Below, piece after piece: positions 1-6,042 of a stretch of 6,276 bases of DNA; the first letter of the stretch is position 1; every line of letters starts with the position of its first letter. This DNA comes from Deltaproteobacteria bacterium (GTDB lineage Bacteria; Desulfobacterota; Syntrophia; Syntrophales; UBA2210). The notes below the pieces were generated by a model. It made no database searches and was not told where the DNA came from. It saw only the letters and a list, made by a program, of their open reading frames with translations. The stretch is taken from assembly GCA_016935935.1 (NCBI GenBank), contig JAFGPZ010000057.1:1-6276 (forward strand), in the 5' to 3' direction. Position numbers and translations under genes: made by a program.

Positions 1-366
1 GCCGCCGGATGCGGTCGCCTCATGGGATGTCCCCCTGACATTATGTATCGCTCACTCATGCGGCTTGCCTCGCTTCCAGATCAGACGATGATGTACTGCG
101 GTCACGAGTATACGCTTGAAAACCTCAGGTTTGCTTCTACCGTGGAACCCGGTAACGAAGCTGTGCGGATCCGTCTGAGAGAGGTCGAATCGCTTTATCA
201 GAAGGGAGGGACAACGATGCCTTCCACAATAGAAATTGAAAGGAAGACCAATCCTTTTTTGAGGGTCCACTCTCCAGATATCATAAGAACGGTTAATGCT
301 AACGGTAGATTCCCTGAAGAAGTTTTTGCAGAGCTGCGAAGACGCAAGGATGTCTTTCAGACATAA
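1..366 (+). CDS. gloB: Hydroxyacylglutathione hydrolase (glyoxalase II), C-terminal part
   Basis: The gene is cut by the left edge; 121 codons and a TAA stop remain. Glyoxalase II is a cytosolic metallo-beta-lactamase-fold enzyme that hydrolyses S-lactoylglutathione to lactate and glutathione in methylglyoxal detoxification. The visible part opens with AGCGRL, the segment that follows the bridging metal ligand of the family. YCGHEYT follows, and its His (bases 103-105) corresponds to the conserved late metal ligand. The rest is the helical substrate-binding domain specific to glyoxalase II: a VEPGN motif, then PST and NPFLRV, closely matching human HAGH. The usual EGT after GCGRLF is replaced here by GCP, a minor variation. 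The HxHxDH metal motif lies outside the window. The open frame continues through base 1, so an internal ATG at 22 is not the start. Family assignment is firm; substrate specificity is inferred. Confidence 0.88.
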   Translation, partial: AAGCGRLMGCPPDIMYRSLMRLASLPDQTMMYCGHEYTLENLRFASTVEPGNEAVRIRLREVESLYQKGGTTMPSTIEIERKTNPFLRVHSPDIIRTVNANGRFPEEVFAELRRRKDVFQT

Positions 367-583
367 GTTCCGGTGGAGTTATTTATTCGAAAGTTTGCTG
401 GCTCGTAGCGGAGGAGTTTCGTCTGTGAGAAGAAGTATTGAGGCGTTTGCATAATACCCTTTTCTGTCATTCCGGGCAAGCAAAGCGCGACCCGGAATCC
501 ATAAAGTATCTGAAAATACTGGATGCCGGATCGAGTCCGGCATGACGATATTGAAGCAGATGGGATTTTTCAAAGCTCTCGTA
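367..583. other. Intergenic gap between gloB and the ATPase gene
   Basis: This is a 217-base gap between two genes that converge on it. Its only clear structure is the palindromic repeat at 466-546. No hairpin followed by a T run was found for either gene, so the repeat itself may act as the transcription barrier, which is inference. A short minus-strand open frame here reads through the repeat and looks non-coding. Confidence 0.6.
466..546. repeat. Intergenic palindromic repeat (REP/Rickettsia-palindrome-like style)
   Basis: The ends are inverted: GTCATTCCGG at 466-475 pairs with CCGGCATGAC at 537-546 with one G-T mismatch. Nested inside, CGGAATCCA (493-501) pairs with TGGATGCCG (520-528) with one mismatch, and AGTAT (505-509) pairs with ATACT (516-520). 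Local alternatives also exist: a perfect hairpin GCCGGA/TCCGGC at 525-541, and CCGGG/CCCGG at 473-495. Similar elements with a CATTCCGGG...GCGACCCGGAATCC core are dispersed between genes in many proteobacterial genomes. Only one copy is in this window, so its dispersal here is inferred from resemblance. Confidence 0.7.
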
Positions 584-1291
584 TCAGCCGTCACTGCCTG
601 CTCTTATCAGCATGCTTGATGCATCAAGCACAACCGTGGTTTTTTCAAAGTGTTCCTCCATGCCCTTCAGGGTTTCAATATGAGCGGCAGTGCCCTCAGG
701 TTTCAGCTTCAGCACGGTATTAAAGAGATCTTCTACATGCGAAAATGACAGGGGCATACCCTTTCCGTCCTTTTCTTCATCCCTGTGTGTATTGACGCTG
801 AACCAGACATGAAAGGACCCTTTCTTTGCCAGTTCTTTAAGAGCGATCAGTTTTTCCCTTATAGTTTCATCGAAATCAAGGCCGTCTACTATGATAAAGT
901 CAGGCATGAAAATATCCTGTTCCGTCAGATCGGTGAGCCTCTCCTTGAATTTGGGGACACTGAAAGATGTTTTCCTGAAGGTCATGATGAACCGATACGG
1001 CAGCATCGACTGCCACAATTCGCTGATGTTCTCTTCGGGGCTTTGCTCGATTAGATTATCGAATAGTTCACTGTACCTGAGTGTTACCTTTTTCACCGGA
1101 TCACTGAGACTGACGTGCAGGACATTCCTTTCACGGACCATGGCATTCAGCGCCAGTTGAACAAGGAATGCCGTCTTGCCTACACCGGCTCGCGCCAGTA
1201 CTGCGAAAAAGCTTCCTTTATAATCCTCTTCAAATGATCTATCTAATATGTTTCCCAGCGGGCTTTTAAGAATAATATCTTGTTTTGTCAT
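584..1291 (-). CDS. Uncharacterised RecA/KaiC-like P-loop ATPase
   Basis: The product is 235 residues. Residues 33-40 (ARAGVGKT) form a Walker A loop, with Ala in place of the usual first Gly, just after a beta strand (FFAVL). Residues 131-136 (DFIIVD) form a Walker B strand ending in Asp. HVWFSVNTHR at 161-170 resembles the strand plus polar sensor residue of RecA/DnaB/KaiC-type ATPases. No DNA-binding domain, membrane segment or signal peptide is apparent, and the protein is little more than the ATPase core. The start is ATG at 1291, with AGGA 8 bases upstream; a longer in-frame reading to 1450 would overlap fusA and has poor composition. It lies 70 bases downstream of fusA on the same strand with no terminator between, so co-transcription is likely. 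The specific role is unknown; the fold-class assignment is good but the subfamily is uncertain. Confidence 0.72.
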   Translation of the reverse strand: MTKQDIILKSPLGNILDRSFEEDYKGSFFAVLARAGVGKTAFLVQLALNAMVRERNVLHVSLSDPVKKVTLRYSELFDNLIEQSPEENISELWQSMLPYRFIMTFRKTSFSVPKFKERLTDLTEQDIFMPDFIIVDGLDFDETIREKLIALKELAKKGSFHVWFSVNTHRDEEKDGKGMPLSFSHVEDLFNTVLKLKPEGTAAHIETLKGMEEHFEKTTVVLDASSMLIRAGSDG

Positions 1292-1361
1292 TGTTATATT
1301 CCTGTCTTTACGGTAAATTGGTTCCTCATGTTTGTGCCACCGATTCGCATTGTACCAGTTT

Positions 1362-3449
1362 TCAGGTGGAATGTCTTCTCTTCTTTGCCTCCTTAGACTT
1401 CTCCTCCAGTTCTTCCGCGATGGACTGAGGGACACGCTTGTAGAGAACAAATTCCATAGTAAACTGAGCCTGACCCTGCGTTGCCGACCTCAGAACGGTG
1501 GAAAAACCAAACATTTCGGCAAGTGGCACCTGGGCCTCTATAACACTGATAGTTCCCTCATCCTGAGACCCGACGATCATTCCCCTGCGCTGATTAAGAA
1601 GCCCCATGACCGATCCCTGAAAATCTGCAGGTGTCTCAACGGCCACCTTCATAATAGGTTCATGAATGACGGGATTCGCCTTTTTATATCCTTCCAGAAA
1701 GGCGCCCCGTGCCGCTGCCTGGAATGCCATATCGGAAGAATCGACGCTGTGAAAGGCTCCGTCATTGATGACAACCCTTATTCCCGTCACCGGGTATTCC
1801 AGTTTTGGTCCCTTCGTCATGCATGCTCGAAAACCCTTTTCGCAGGCCGGTATGTACTGCGTGGGAATGACACCGCCCGAGATCTCATTGACAAATTCGA
1901 AATCTGTTTCCGTAATCGGTTCCATATAGCCGGCGACCCGACCATACTGCCCGGATCCACCAGTCTGTTTCTTGTGAATGTAGTCGAATTCGGACTTTTT
2001 CGTAATTGTCTCGCGGTAAGCCACAAGAGGAGTCCCAGTTTCAACTTCGGCTCCATATTCCCGGCGCATACGTTCCACATAGATATCAAGGTGTAGCTCA
2101 CCCATTCCCTCAATTATCGTTTCATCAGTTTCGTCGTCAACGTGAGTCTTGAAGGTTGGGTCTTCTTTGGTGAAACGGTTCAGGGCCTTCGACATATTGA
2201 TCTGCGATTTGTTGTCCTTGGGAATGATGGCAAGAGAAATCACCGGATCTGGGACAAACATCGATGTCATGGTCAAATTCATGCCGGGGGATGCGAAGGT
2301 GTCTCCCGATGCGCAGTCGATGCCGAAAAGAGCTCCGATATATCCAGCCGGGATTGCGTCGATATCCTCCATCTGGTCCGCGTGCATTCGTACCACCCGT
2401 CCCACTTTTATCTTTTTCCCGCTCCTTATGTTTACTATTGTTGATCCCTTTGCAACCGTTCCCTGGTAAACCCTCAGATAGGTGAGTTGGCCGTAAGGAC
2501 CATCCTCCAGTTTGAACGCAAGTGCTACTGTGGGATCCCCGCTGTCGTTGGAAAGGAGTACAGGTGATTCATCCTTACTCATATCGAGCGCCGTGTTTTC
2601 GATGTCTGAGGGGCCGGGAAGAAGCTCTGTAACAGCGTCGAGCAGTGGTTGTACTCCCTTGTTTTTGTACGCCGTTCCCATAAACACAGGTGTCAGTTCA
2701 CGTGATATCGTTCCCTTTCTGATGGCATTTATAATGAGTACTTCGGGGATATCGCCGCCTTCCAGTGCGATTTCCATCAGATCATCGGAAAACATGGATG
2801 CCGCTTCGATTAATTCTTCACGTTTTTCTGATGCCTGTGGCAGCAGACTTTCAGGGATGTCCTCGACGCGCACATCTTCTCCATTCTCACCTTCGAAGTA
2901 GATGGCCTTCATTGAGACGAGATCAACGACTCCCTTCATATCCATCTCGAGCCCGATGGGGATCTGCATGGCCACGGCGTTATGTCCCAGTTTTGATTTG
3001 ATCTGACTAAGAACCCTGTCTGGGTTTGCGCCGCTTCTGTCACACTTGTTTATAAAGGTGATAAAAGGAACATTATACCGTTTCATCTGGCTGTAAACGG
3101 TAATGGTCTGGGACTGCACTCCTCCTACGGCGCAGAGGACGAGAACGGCTCCGTCGAGGACCCTGAGGGATCGTTCTACTTCTACCGTAAAATCAACATG
3201 TCCCGGGGTGTCGATGATGTTGATCTCGTGATTCCGCCATTTGCAGAATGTGGCAGCCGAGGCGATGGTAATGCCTCGTTCCCTTTCCAGTTCCATGGAA
3301 TCCATAGTTGCGCCCACGCCATCTTTCCCTTTAACATCGTGAATGGCGTGGATACGCTTTGTATAGAAAAGTATCCGTTCGGTAAGGGTGGTCTTTCCCG
3401 AATCGATATGTGCGCTAATGCCTATGTTTCTGACTCTTTGATCCTTCAT
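1362..3449 (-). CDS. fusA: Translation elongation factor G, mitochondrial/spd EF-G1 type
   Basis: This complete 695-residue GTPase drives tRNA-mRNA translocation on the ribosome. The GTP-binding motifs are intact: AHIDSGKT at 13-20, RGIT at 58-61, DTPGH at 80-84, NKCD at 134-137 and GTAYK at 258-262. Domain II lies at about 295-390 and domain III at about 400-475. Domain IV has [12 protein letters not shown] at 492-503 and the tip loop [10 protein letters not shown] at 567-576. Domain V ends in a Lys/Arg-rich tail. The switch I region ([21 protein letters not shown]), [24 protein letters not shown], and [13 protein letters not shown] match human GFM1 and the spdEFG1 group far better than canonical bacterial EF-G, which has AHIDAGKTTTTER and DGAATMDWMEQE. 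The ATG at 3449 is preceded by AGGA at a 10-base spacing. The upstream promoter and leader hairpin are listed separately. The genome may carry a second EF-G (EF-G2 for recycling), which is inference. Confidence 0.95.
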   Translation of the reverse strand: MKDQRVRNIGISAHIDSGKTTLTERILFYTKRIHAIHDVKGKDGVGATMDSMELERERGITIASAATFCKWRNHEINIIDTPGHVDFTVEVERSLRVLDGAVLVLCAVGGVQSQTITVYSQMKRYNVPFITFINKCDRSGANPDRVLSQIKSKLGHNAVAMQIPIGLEMDMKGVVDLVSMKAIYFEGENGEDVRVEDIPESLLPQASEKREELIEAASMFSDDLMEIALEGGDIPEVLIINAIRKGTISRELTPVFMGTAYKNKGVQPLLDAVTELLPGPSDIENTALDMSKDESPVLLSNDSGDPTVALAFKLEDGPYGQLTYLRVYQGTVAKGSTIVNIRSGKKIKVGRVVRMHADQMEDIDAIPAGYIGALFGIDCASGDTFASPGMNLTMTSMFVPDPVISLAIIPKDNKSQINMSKALNRFTKEDPTFKTHVDDETDETIIEGMGELHLDIYVERMRREYGAEVETGTPLVAYRETITKKSEFDYIHKKQTGGSGQYGRVAGYMEPITETDFEFVNEISGGVIPTQYIPACEKGFRACMTKGPKLEYPVTGIRVVINDGAFHSVDSSDMAFQAAARGAFLEGYKKANPVIHEPIMKVAVETPADFQGSVMGLLNQRRGMIVGSQDEGTISVIEAQVPLAEMFGFSTVLRSATQGQAQFTMEFVLYKRVPQSIAEELEEKSKEAKKRRHST

Positions 3450-3499
3450 TTTTCTTTTTTCCTATAATTATATGATGTACAGGGAAAGCTCTATGTAGC

Positions 3500-3537
3500 A
3501 AAAAACCCCCATTCGGCAACTTCCAGCCAGTGGGGGT
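3500..3537 (-). terminator. Terminator-like hairpin in the fusA leader (candidate attenuator)
   Basis: Read on the minus strand, ACCCCCA (3537-3531) pairs with TGGGGGT (3511-3505). An inner GGC/GCC stem (3528-3526 with 3517-3515) follows across a small internal loop, closed by an 8-base loop. Six T residues (3505-3500) come directly after the G run, as in an intrinsic terminator. The hairpin lies on the fusA strand about 50 bases before its start codon and downstream of the fusA promoter, and no minus-strand gene lies upstream for it to terminate. It therefore looks like a leader attenuator or the end of a roughly 55-base leader RNA. I do not recognise it as a named riboswitch. Confidence 0.6.
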
Positions 3538-3561
3538 CAATTCTCCGATCCTGTGCGGCGT

Positions 3562-3590
3562 AGTTTATCTGTCTTGTGCGTGTTTGTCAA
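3562..3590 (-). promoter_or_regulatory. Sigma70-type promoter for fusA
   Basis: On the minus strand a perfect TTGACA (3590-3585) is followed after 17 bases by TAAACT (3567-3562), four of six matches to TATAAT. The predicted transcript start near 3555 gives a leader of about 105 bases before the fusA ATG. This is among the best promoter matches in the window and fits a highly expressed translation factor. Confidence 0.7.
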
Positions 3591-3660
3591 GAACAATCAG
3601 TAGCGCGTAATATGTAAGTATTCTCACAGCGAAAAGGATTGTGGCATTGCAAAAAATTGA

Positions 3661-3689
3661 TGGATTTAGAACACGATCACTGGTATAAA
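3661..3689 (+). promoter_or_regulatory. Candidate extended -10 promoter for the CNBD gene
   Basis: TGG followed by TATAAA (3681-3689) forms an extended -10 element, with a weak -35 (TGGATT, 3661-3666) at a 17-base spacing. The predicted start near 3696 gives a leader of about 130 bases. A weaker alternative -10 is TATGCT at 3795-3800, which lacks a recognisable -35. Confidence 0.4.
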
Positions 3690-3734
3690 TATCAACACTG
3701 CGTCTTGAAGTTAACAGTGAGGGCAATGACATGT

Positions 3735-3790
3735 GCTTGCTGCGGGGTTAGCGAGCGAATACAAAATAAACATATTCCCTTGAATGGGAA
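3735..3790 (+). promoter_or_regulatory. Two small hairpins in the CNBD gene leader
   Basis: GCTTGCT (3735-3741) pairs with AGCGAGC (3750-3756) with one G-U wobble around an 8-base loop. TTCCC (3775-3779) pairs perfectly with GGGAA (3786-3790) around TTGAAT. Neither has a T run. They may be RNA structures or, for the second, a protein-binding palindrome. The evidence is only the base pairing. Confidence 0.3.
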
Positions 3791-3824
3791 GGTTTATGCT
3801 ACGATATTACTAAGGAGGTTATTC

Positions 3825-4310
3825 ATGAAATCGCCGACAATGTTAAAGGAAACTCAGATTTTCCAGTATCTGGATGAAAATCAGATGAAAAAAATTGAGA
3901 CACTCGCAGTTGAGAAGACATACAAGGCAGGTACGGTTCTGTACAGAGAGGGGGATCCAGCCAAGACTTTTTATATAATAACTGACGGGAAGGTTGTGCT
4001 GGACATGAAAATAGACATGGGGCCGTCAGCTCCACCCATGAATGTAACAATCGACGTTATAACGCGCGGGGAAGAAATGGGATGGTCTATATTTGTTGAA
4101 CCCCACATCTTTACGGTAAGCGCCCTTTGCATTAACGCATCTAAGGCCTTGATCTTTGATGCGAAAAAATTGAGGGCCTTGATGAATCAGGACGTGGCTC
4201 TTGGATTTAACGTCATGAAGGGGGCAACAAAACTGATCGCCACTCGTTTCCACCACACGAGGAATATACTGATAGGTGAGAGAGGAATGCACTTTCTGCC
4301 TTCCTATTGA
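3825..4310 (+). CDS. Single-domain cyclic nucleotide-binding-fold protein
   Basis: The product is 161 residues. The start is ATG at 3825, placed by a strong AAGGAGG (3812-3818) 6 bases upstream. Residues 12-145 carry a CNBD pattern: the helix IFQYLDENQMKKIETLA, the strand-turn YKAGTVLYREGDPAKTFYIITDGKV (about 33-57), then GEEMGWSIF (82-90) in the phosphate-binding cassette position, and a C-terminal helical segment. There is no helix-turn-helix, kinase or channel domain, so it is not a complete CRP/FNR regulator; it may act by protein contacts. In the cassette the motif that usually contains Arg reads PHIFTVSA (93-100), with no Arg. The GWS-type cassette recalls small CNBD proteins common in Desulfobacterota. 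Between residues 64 and 74 there is a Pro-rich loop insertion. It appears monocistronic, flanked by a leader and a terminator. Fold assignment is confident; ligand and function are unknown. Confidence 0.85.
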   Translation: MKSPTMLKETQIFQYLDENQMKKIETLAVEKTYKAGTVLYREGDPAKTFYIITDGKVVLDMKIDMGPSAPPMNVTIDVITRGEEMGWSIFVEPHIFTVSALCINASKALIFDAKKLRALMNQDVALGFNVMKGATKLIATRFHHTRNILIGERGMHFLPSY

Positions 4311-4320
4311 AAGCTGTCAT

Positions 4321-4363
4321 AAAAAATTGTGGGTGATGCCCGTGAGATCTCACCCACATTTTT
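4321..4363. terminator. Bidirectional intrinsic terminator between convergent genes
   Basis: TGTGGGTGA (4328-4336) pairs perfectly with TCACCCACA (4350-4358) around a 13-base loop. Five T residues follow on the plus strand (4359-4363), and six A residues precede (4321-4326), giving a T run on the minus strand. It can end both the CNBD gene (stop at 4310) and the convergent carboxyltransferase gene. Confidence 0.8.
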
Positions 4364-4379
4364 GAACCGTATGGAGAAA

Positions 4380-4407
4380 TTCCCCGCAACGCGTTAAGTG
4401 CGGGGAA
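4380..4407 (-). terminator. Hairpin directly downstream of the carboxyltransferase gene
   Basis: TTCCCCGCA (4380-4388) pairs perfectly with TGCGGGGAA (4399-4407) around a 10-base loop, starting 12 bases beyond the carboxyltransferase stop codon. On the minus strand it is followed only by ATTTCT, a weak T run, so it may be a weak terminator or an RNA 3'-end stabiliser, with the hairpin at 4321-4363 as backup. Confidence 0.6.
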
Positions 4408-4419
4408 CTTCAAGCGTGT

Positions 4420-5823
4420 TTATTCTTCGGATTCCACTCCGTATTTTTTCTTCAGGTACTTTTCACCCGTTGCCGGGTACAATGCATAGACGAGGAGATC
4501 TTCCTCCGTTTTTGCAAGATCGCCTATTTTCTCACGGCATTGTTCTAGTTCCGGTTCAAGGTAATCTGCCGGCCTTCCCGTAATCGGCGTCTGACCACGA
4601 GCATATTTCCTGAGAACGATTTTCTGAACTTCAGGATCAATCTTCGCAGGTGTTTCTCCGTAAAGACCATAGGCCAGATCCTTGATCTGGGTAGTGACCA
4701 TCTTGTATTTTCCGAAGAGAACGTTGAGCACGGCCTGAGATCCGATGATCTGAGACGTGGGTGTCACCAGTGGAGGCATTCCAAGTTCTCTCCGTGTTAC
4801 AGGAATCTCTTCATACACTTCCTGAAGTCTGTCAAGGGCATTCATTTCTTTTAGCTGACTGACAAGATTGGAGATCATGCCTCCCGGTACCTGATGGGCA
4901 AGGACACCACTGTCGATTATCGATAATCTGTTTGAAGCGAGGAATTGCTTGTATTTGGGCGCTATTCCTTCAAGGTGTTCCCCCAGTTTCAGTAGCTTAA
5001 ACAGATCGAGGCCCGTGTCCCATTCTGTCCCCTGAAGAGATACGACCAGCGGTTCAACGGCCGGCATTGATGTGCGCAGGGAGAAGGGTGCCAGACATGT
5101 GTCTACAATGCTTACGCCTGCTTCGATGGCCTTCATGTAAGTCATGGAGGCCATTCCACTTGTATAGTGGGTGTGTAAATGGAGGGGAACAGAAACATTT
5201 TTCTTCAGTTCCCTAATCAGTTTATAGGCATCATAGGGAGCGACGATTCCCGCCATGTCTTTGACACAGATTGTATCAGCCCCCATTGCTTCGAGCGCCA
5301 TGGCCTTCTTTGCGTAGTAATCGAGGTTGAATATTTCGCCACCCAGGTGCCGCTCCGTCAGAGTATAACAAACAACTCCTTCGAAGTGTTTTCCGTTTGC
5401 CTTGATCCTTTCCACAGCAGTCTCGAAATTTCGCAAATCATTAAGAGCGTCAAAAACCCTGAATACATCGATGCCGACTTCACATGCCTTGTCAACGAAG
5501 GCACGGACCACATCGTCGGGATATTGGCGATATCCCACCAGGTTCTGTCCCCTTAACAGCATAGTAAATGGAGTCTTTTTTATATATTTCTTGAGAATCT
5601 TCGGTCGTTCCCATGGGTCTTCATCAAGAAAACGATGCATGGTGTCGAAGGTTGCGCCTCCCCATACCTCCATTGCCCAGAATCCCATGTCATCCATCCC
5701 TTCGGCAATGGGTATCATATCCTCTGTCTTCATCCTTGTTGCATAAATAGATTGATGGCCGTCCCGGAATGTATTGTCCTGAATCCTTAAGGACTTGCCT
5801 GTTATTTTCCTGTCTTCTTTCAA
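4420..5823 (-). CDS. oadA: Pyruvate/oxaloacetate carboxyltransferase subunit (PycB/OadA/5S type), no biotinyl domain
   Basis: The product is 467 residues. It is the carboxyltransferase that moves CO2 between carboxybiotin and pyruvate/oxaloacetate. DNTFRDGHQS at 16-25 carries the first metal-binding Asp of the HMGL-like TIM barrel. LRGQNLVGYR (90-99), the carbamylated-Lys motif CVKDMAGI (Lys188), metal ligands HLHTH (215-219), and TSMPAVE (Thr251, likely the catalytic Thr) follow. The conserved carboxylase C-terminal region continues to about 450. The chain ends at VESEE with no biotin-accepting AMKM domain, unlike oxaloacetate decarboxylase alpha or PycB of about 570-600 residues. In this it resembles the Propionibacterium transcarboxylase 5S subunit, so a separate biotinyl carrier and biotin carboxylase must exist elsewhere. 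The start is TTG at 5823, supported by AGGAGGAGGG 6-9 bases upstream. Whether it serves pyruvate carboxylase, decarboxylase or transcarboxylase cannot be settled here, so the symbol is tentative. Confidence 0.88.
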   Translation of the reverse strand: MKEDRKITGKSLRIQDNTFRDGHQSIYATRMKTEDMIPIAEGMDDMGFWAMEVWGGATFDTMHRFLDEDPWERPKILKKYIKKTPFTMLLRGQNLVGYRQYPDDVVRAFVDKACEVGIDVFRVFDALNDLRNFETAVERIKANGKHFEGVVCYTLTERHLGGEIFNLDYYAKKAMALEAMGADTICVKDMAGIVAPYDAYKLIRELKKNVSVPLHLHTHYTSGMASMTYMKAIEAGVSIVDTCLAPFSLRTSMPAVEPLVVSLQGTEWDTGLDLFKLLKLGEHLEGIAPKYKQFLASNRLSIIDSGVLAHQVPGGMISNLVSQLKEMNALDRLQEVYEEIPVTRRELGMPPLVTPTSQIIGSQAVLNVLFGKYKMVTTQIKDLAYGLYGETPAKIDPEVQKIVLRKYARGQTPITGRPADYLEPELEQCREKIGDLAKTEEDLLVYALYPATGEKYLKKKYGVESEE

Positions 5824-5828
5824 ACTGA

Positions 5829-5838
5829 CCCTCCTCCT
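5829..5838 (-). promoter_or_regulatory. Strong Shine-Dalgarno fixing a TTG start
   Basis: On the minus strand AGGAGGAGGG (5838-5829) lies 5 bases before the TTG codon at 5823-5821. The overlapping AGGAGG copies give spacings of 6 and 9 bases. The next in-frame ATG is 30 codons later, inside conserved sequence, so TTG is the best start. Confidence 0.75.
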
Positions 5839-5885
5839 GATGCAAAAATCAATTACCCTTCCTCTTACGAAAAAGAGTACCGCTT

Positions 5886-5913
5886 CTTATACAACAGTGA
5901 AAGAAGGTGTCAA
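5886..5913 (-). promoter_or_regulatory. Sigma70-type promoter for the carboxyltransferase gene
   Basis: On the minus strand a perfect TTGACA (5913-5908) is followed after 16 bases by TATAAG (5891-5886), five of six matches to TATAAT. The predicted transcript start near 5879 leaves a leader of about 55 bases. Confidence 0.65.
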
Positions 5914-5956
5914 GGTGAAAGGTGACGGCTACGGTATTTTTCATGGAATAAGTTCT

Positions 5957-5984
5957 TGTCATTTAAGGAGATAGGAATTATGCT
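5957..5984 (+). promoter_or_regulatory. Candidate promoter for coaE
   Basis: TTGTCA (5957-5962) and TATGCT (5979-5984) are separated by 16 bases, with five of six and four of six consensus matches. The predicted start near 5991 gives a leader of about 50 bases. The -10 overlaps the ATG of a possible five-codon reading frame, so the two interpretations compete. Confidence 0.4.
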
Positions 5985-6042
5985 GCCTCATTGTTAAAAG
6001 TAAATTCGTTTTTTCGAGGTCAGGGACAGGGGGGAAGAACCT

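Larger units (their letters stand above)
3450..3824. other. Divergent regulatory gap between fusA and the CNBD gene
   Basis: This gap of 375 bases has no convincing gene. Its left half serves fusA on the minus strand: a promoter at 3562-3590, an estimated transcript start near 3555, and a terminator-like hairpin at 3505-3537. Its right half serves the plus-strand CNBD gene: an extended -10 candidate at 3681-3689, two hairpins at 3735-3756 and 3775-3790, and a Shine-Dalgarno sequence at 3812-3818. An in-frame ATG at 3639 would extend the CNBD protein by 62 residues, but that stretch does not look like protein. Confidence 0.65.

Noticed and set aside
379..594. A 71-codon minus-strand open frame in the gap after gloB
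   Set aside because: It is largely the translation of the palindromic repeat (peptides such as MPDSIRHP and WIPGRALLARNDR recur as spurious products of such repeats), has no good ribosome binding site and overlaps the ATPase stop.
1292..1450. A 53-residue N-terminal extension of the ATPase
   Set aside because: It would overlap the fusA 3' end, is rich in Arg and Trp without a domain pattern, and the ATG at 1291 has a properly spaced AGGA and starts just before the conserved core.
1332..2096. A 254-codon plus-strand open frame
   Set aside because: It lies antisense within fusA, whose EF-G motifs are unambiguous, and it resembles no protein family.
3467..3472. A perfect TATAAT on the minus strand just before fusA
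   Set aside because: No -35 element lies at a suitable distance, and the transcript would begin at about the Shine-Dalgarno. The promoter at 3562-3590 is far better.
3593..3642. Inverted six-base pair ACAATC/GATTGT
   Set aside because: The arms are short and 38 bases apart, which is expected by chance in AT-rich intergenic DNA.
3780..3808. TTGAAT and GATATT at 17-base spacing as a promoter for the CNBD gene
   Set aside because: The predicted transcript start would fall on the Shine-Dalgarno sequence, and the -10 match is weak.
3639..3824. In-frame upstream start for the CNBD protein
   Set aside because: The 62 extra residues look non-coding, and a strong Shine-Dalgarno precedes the ATG at 3825.
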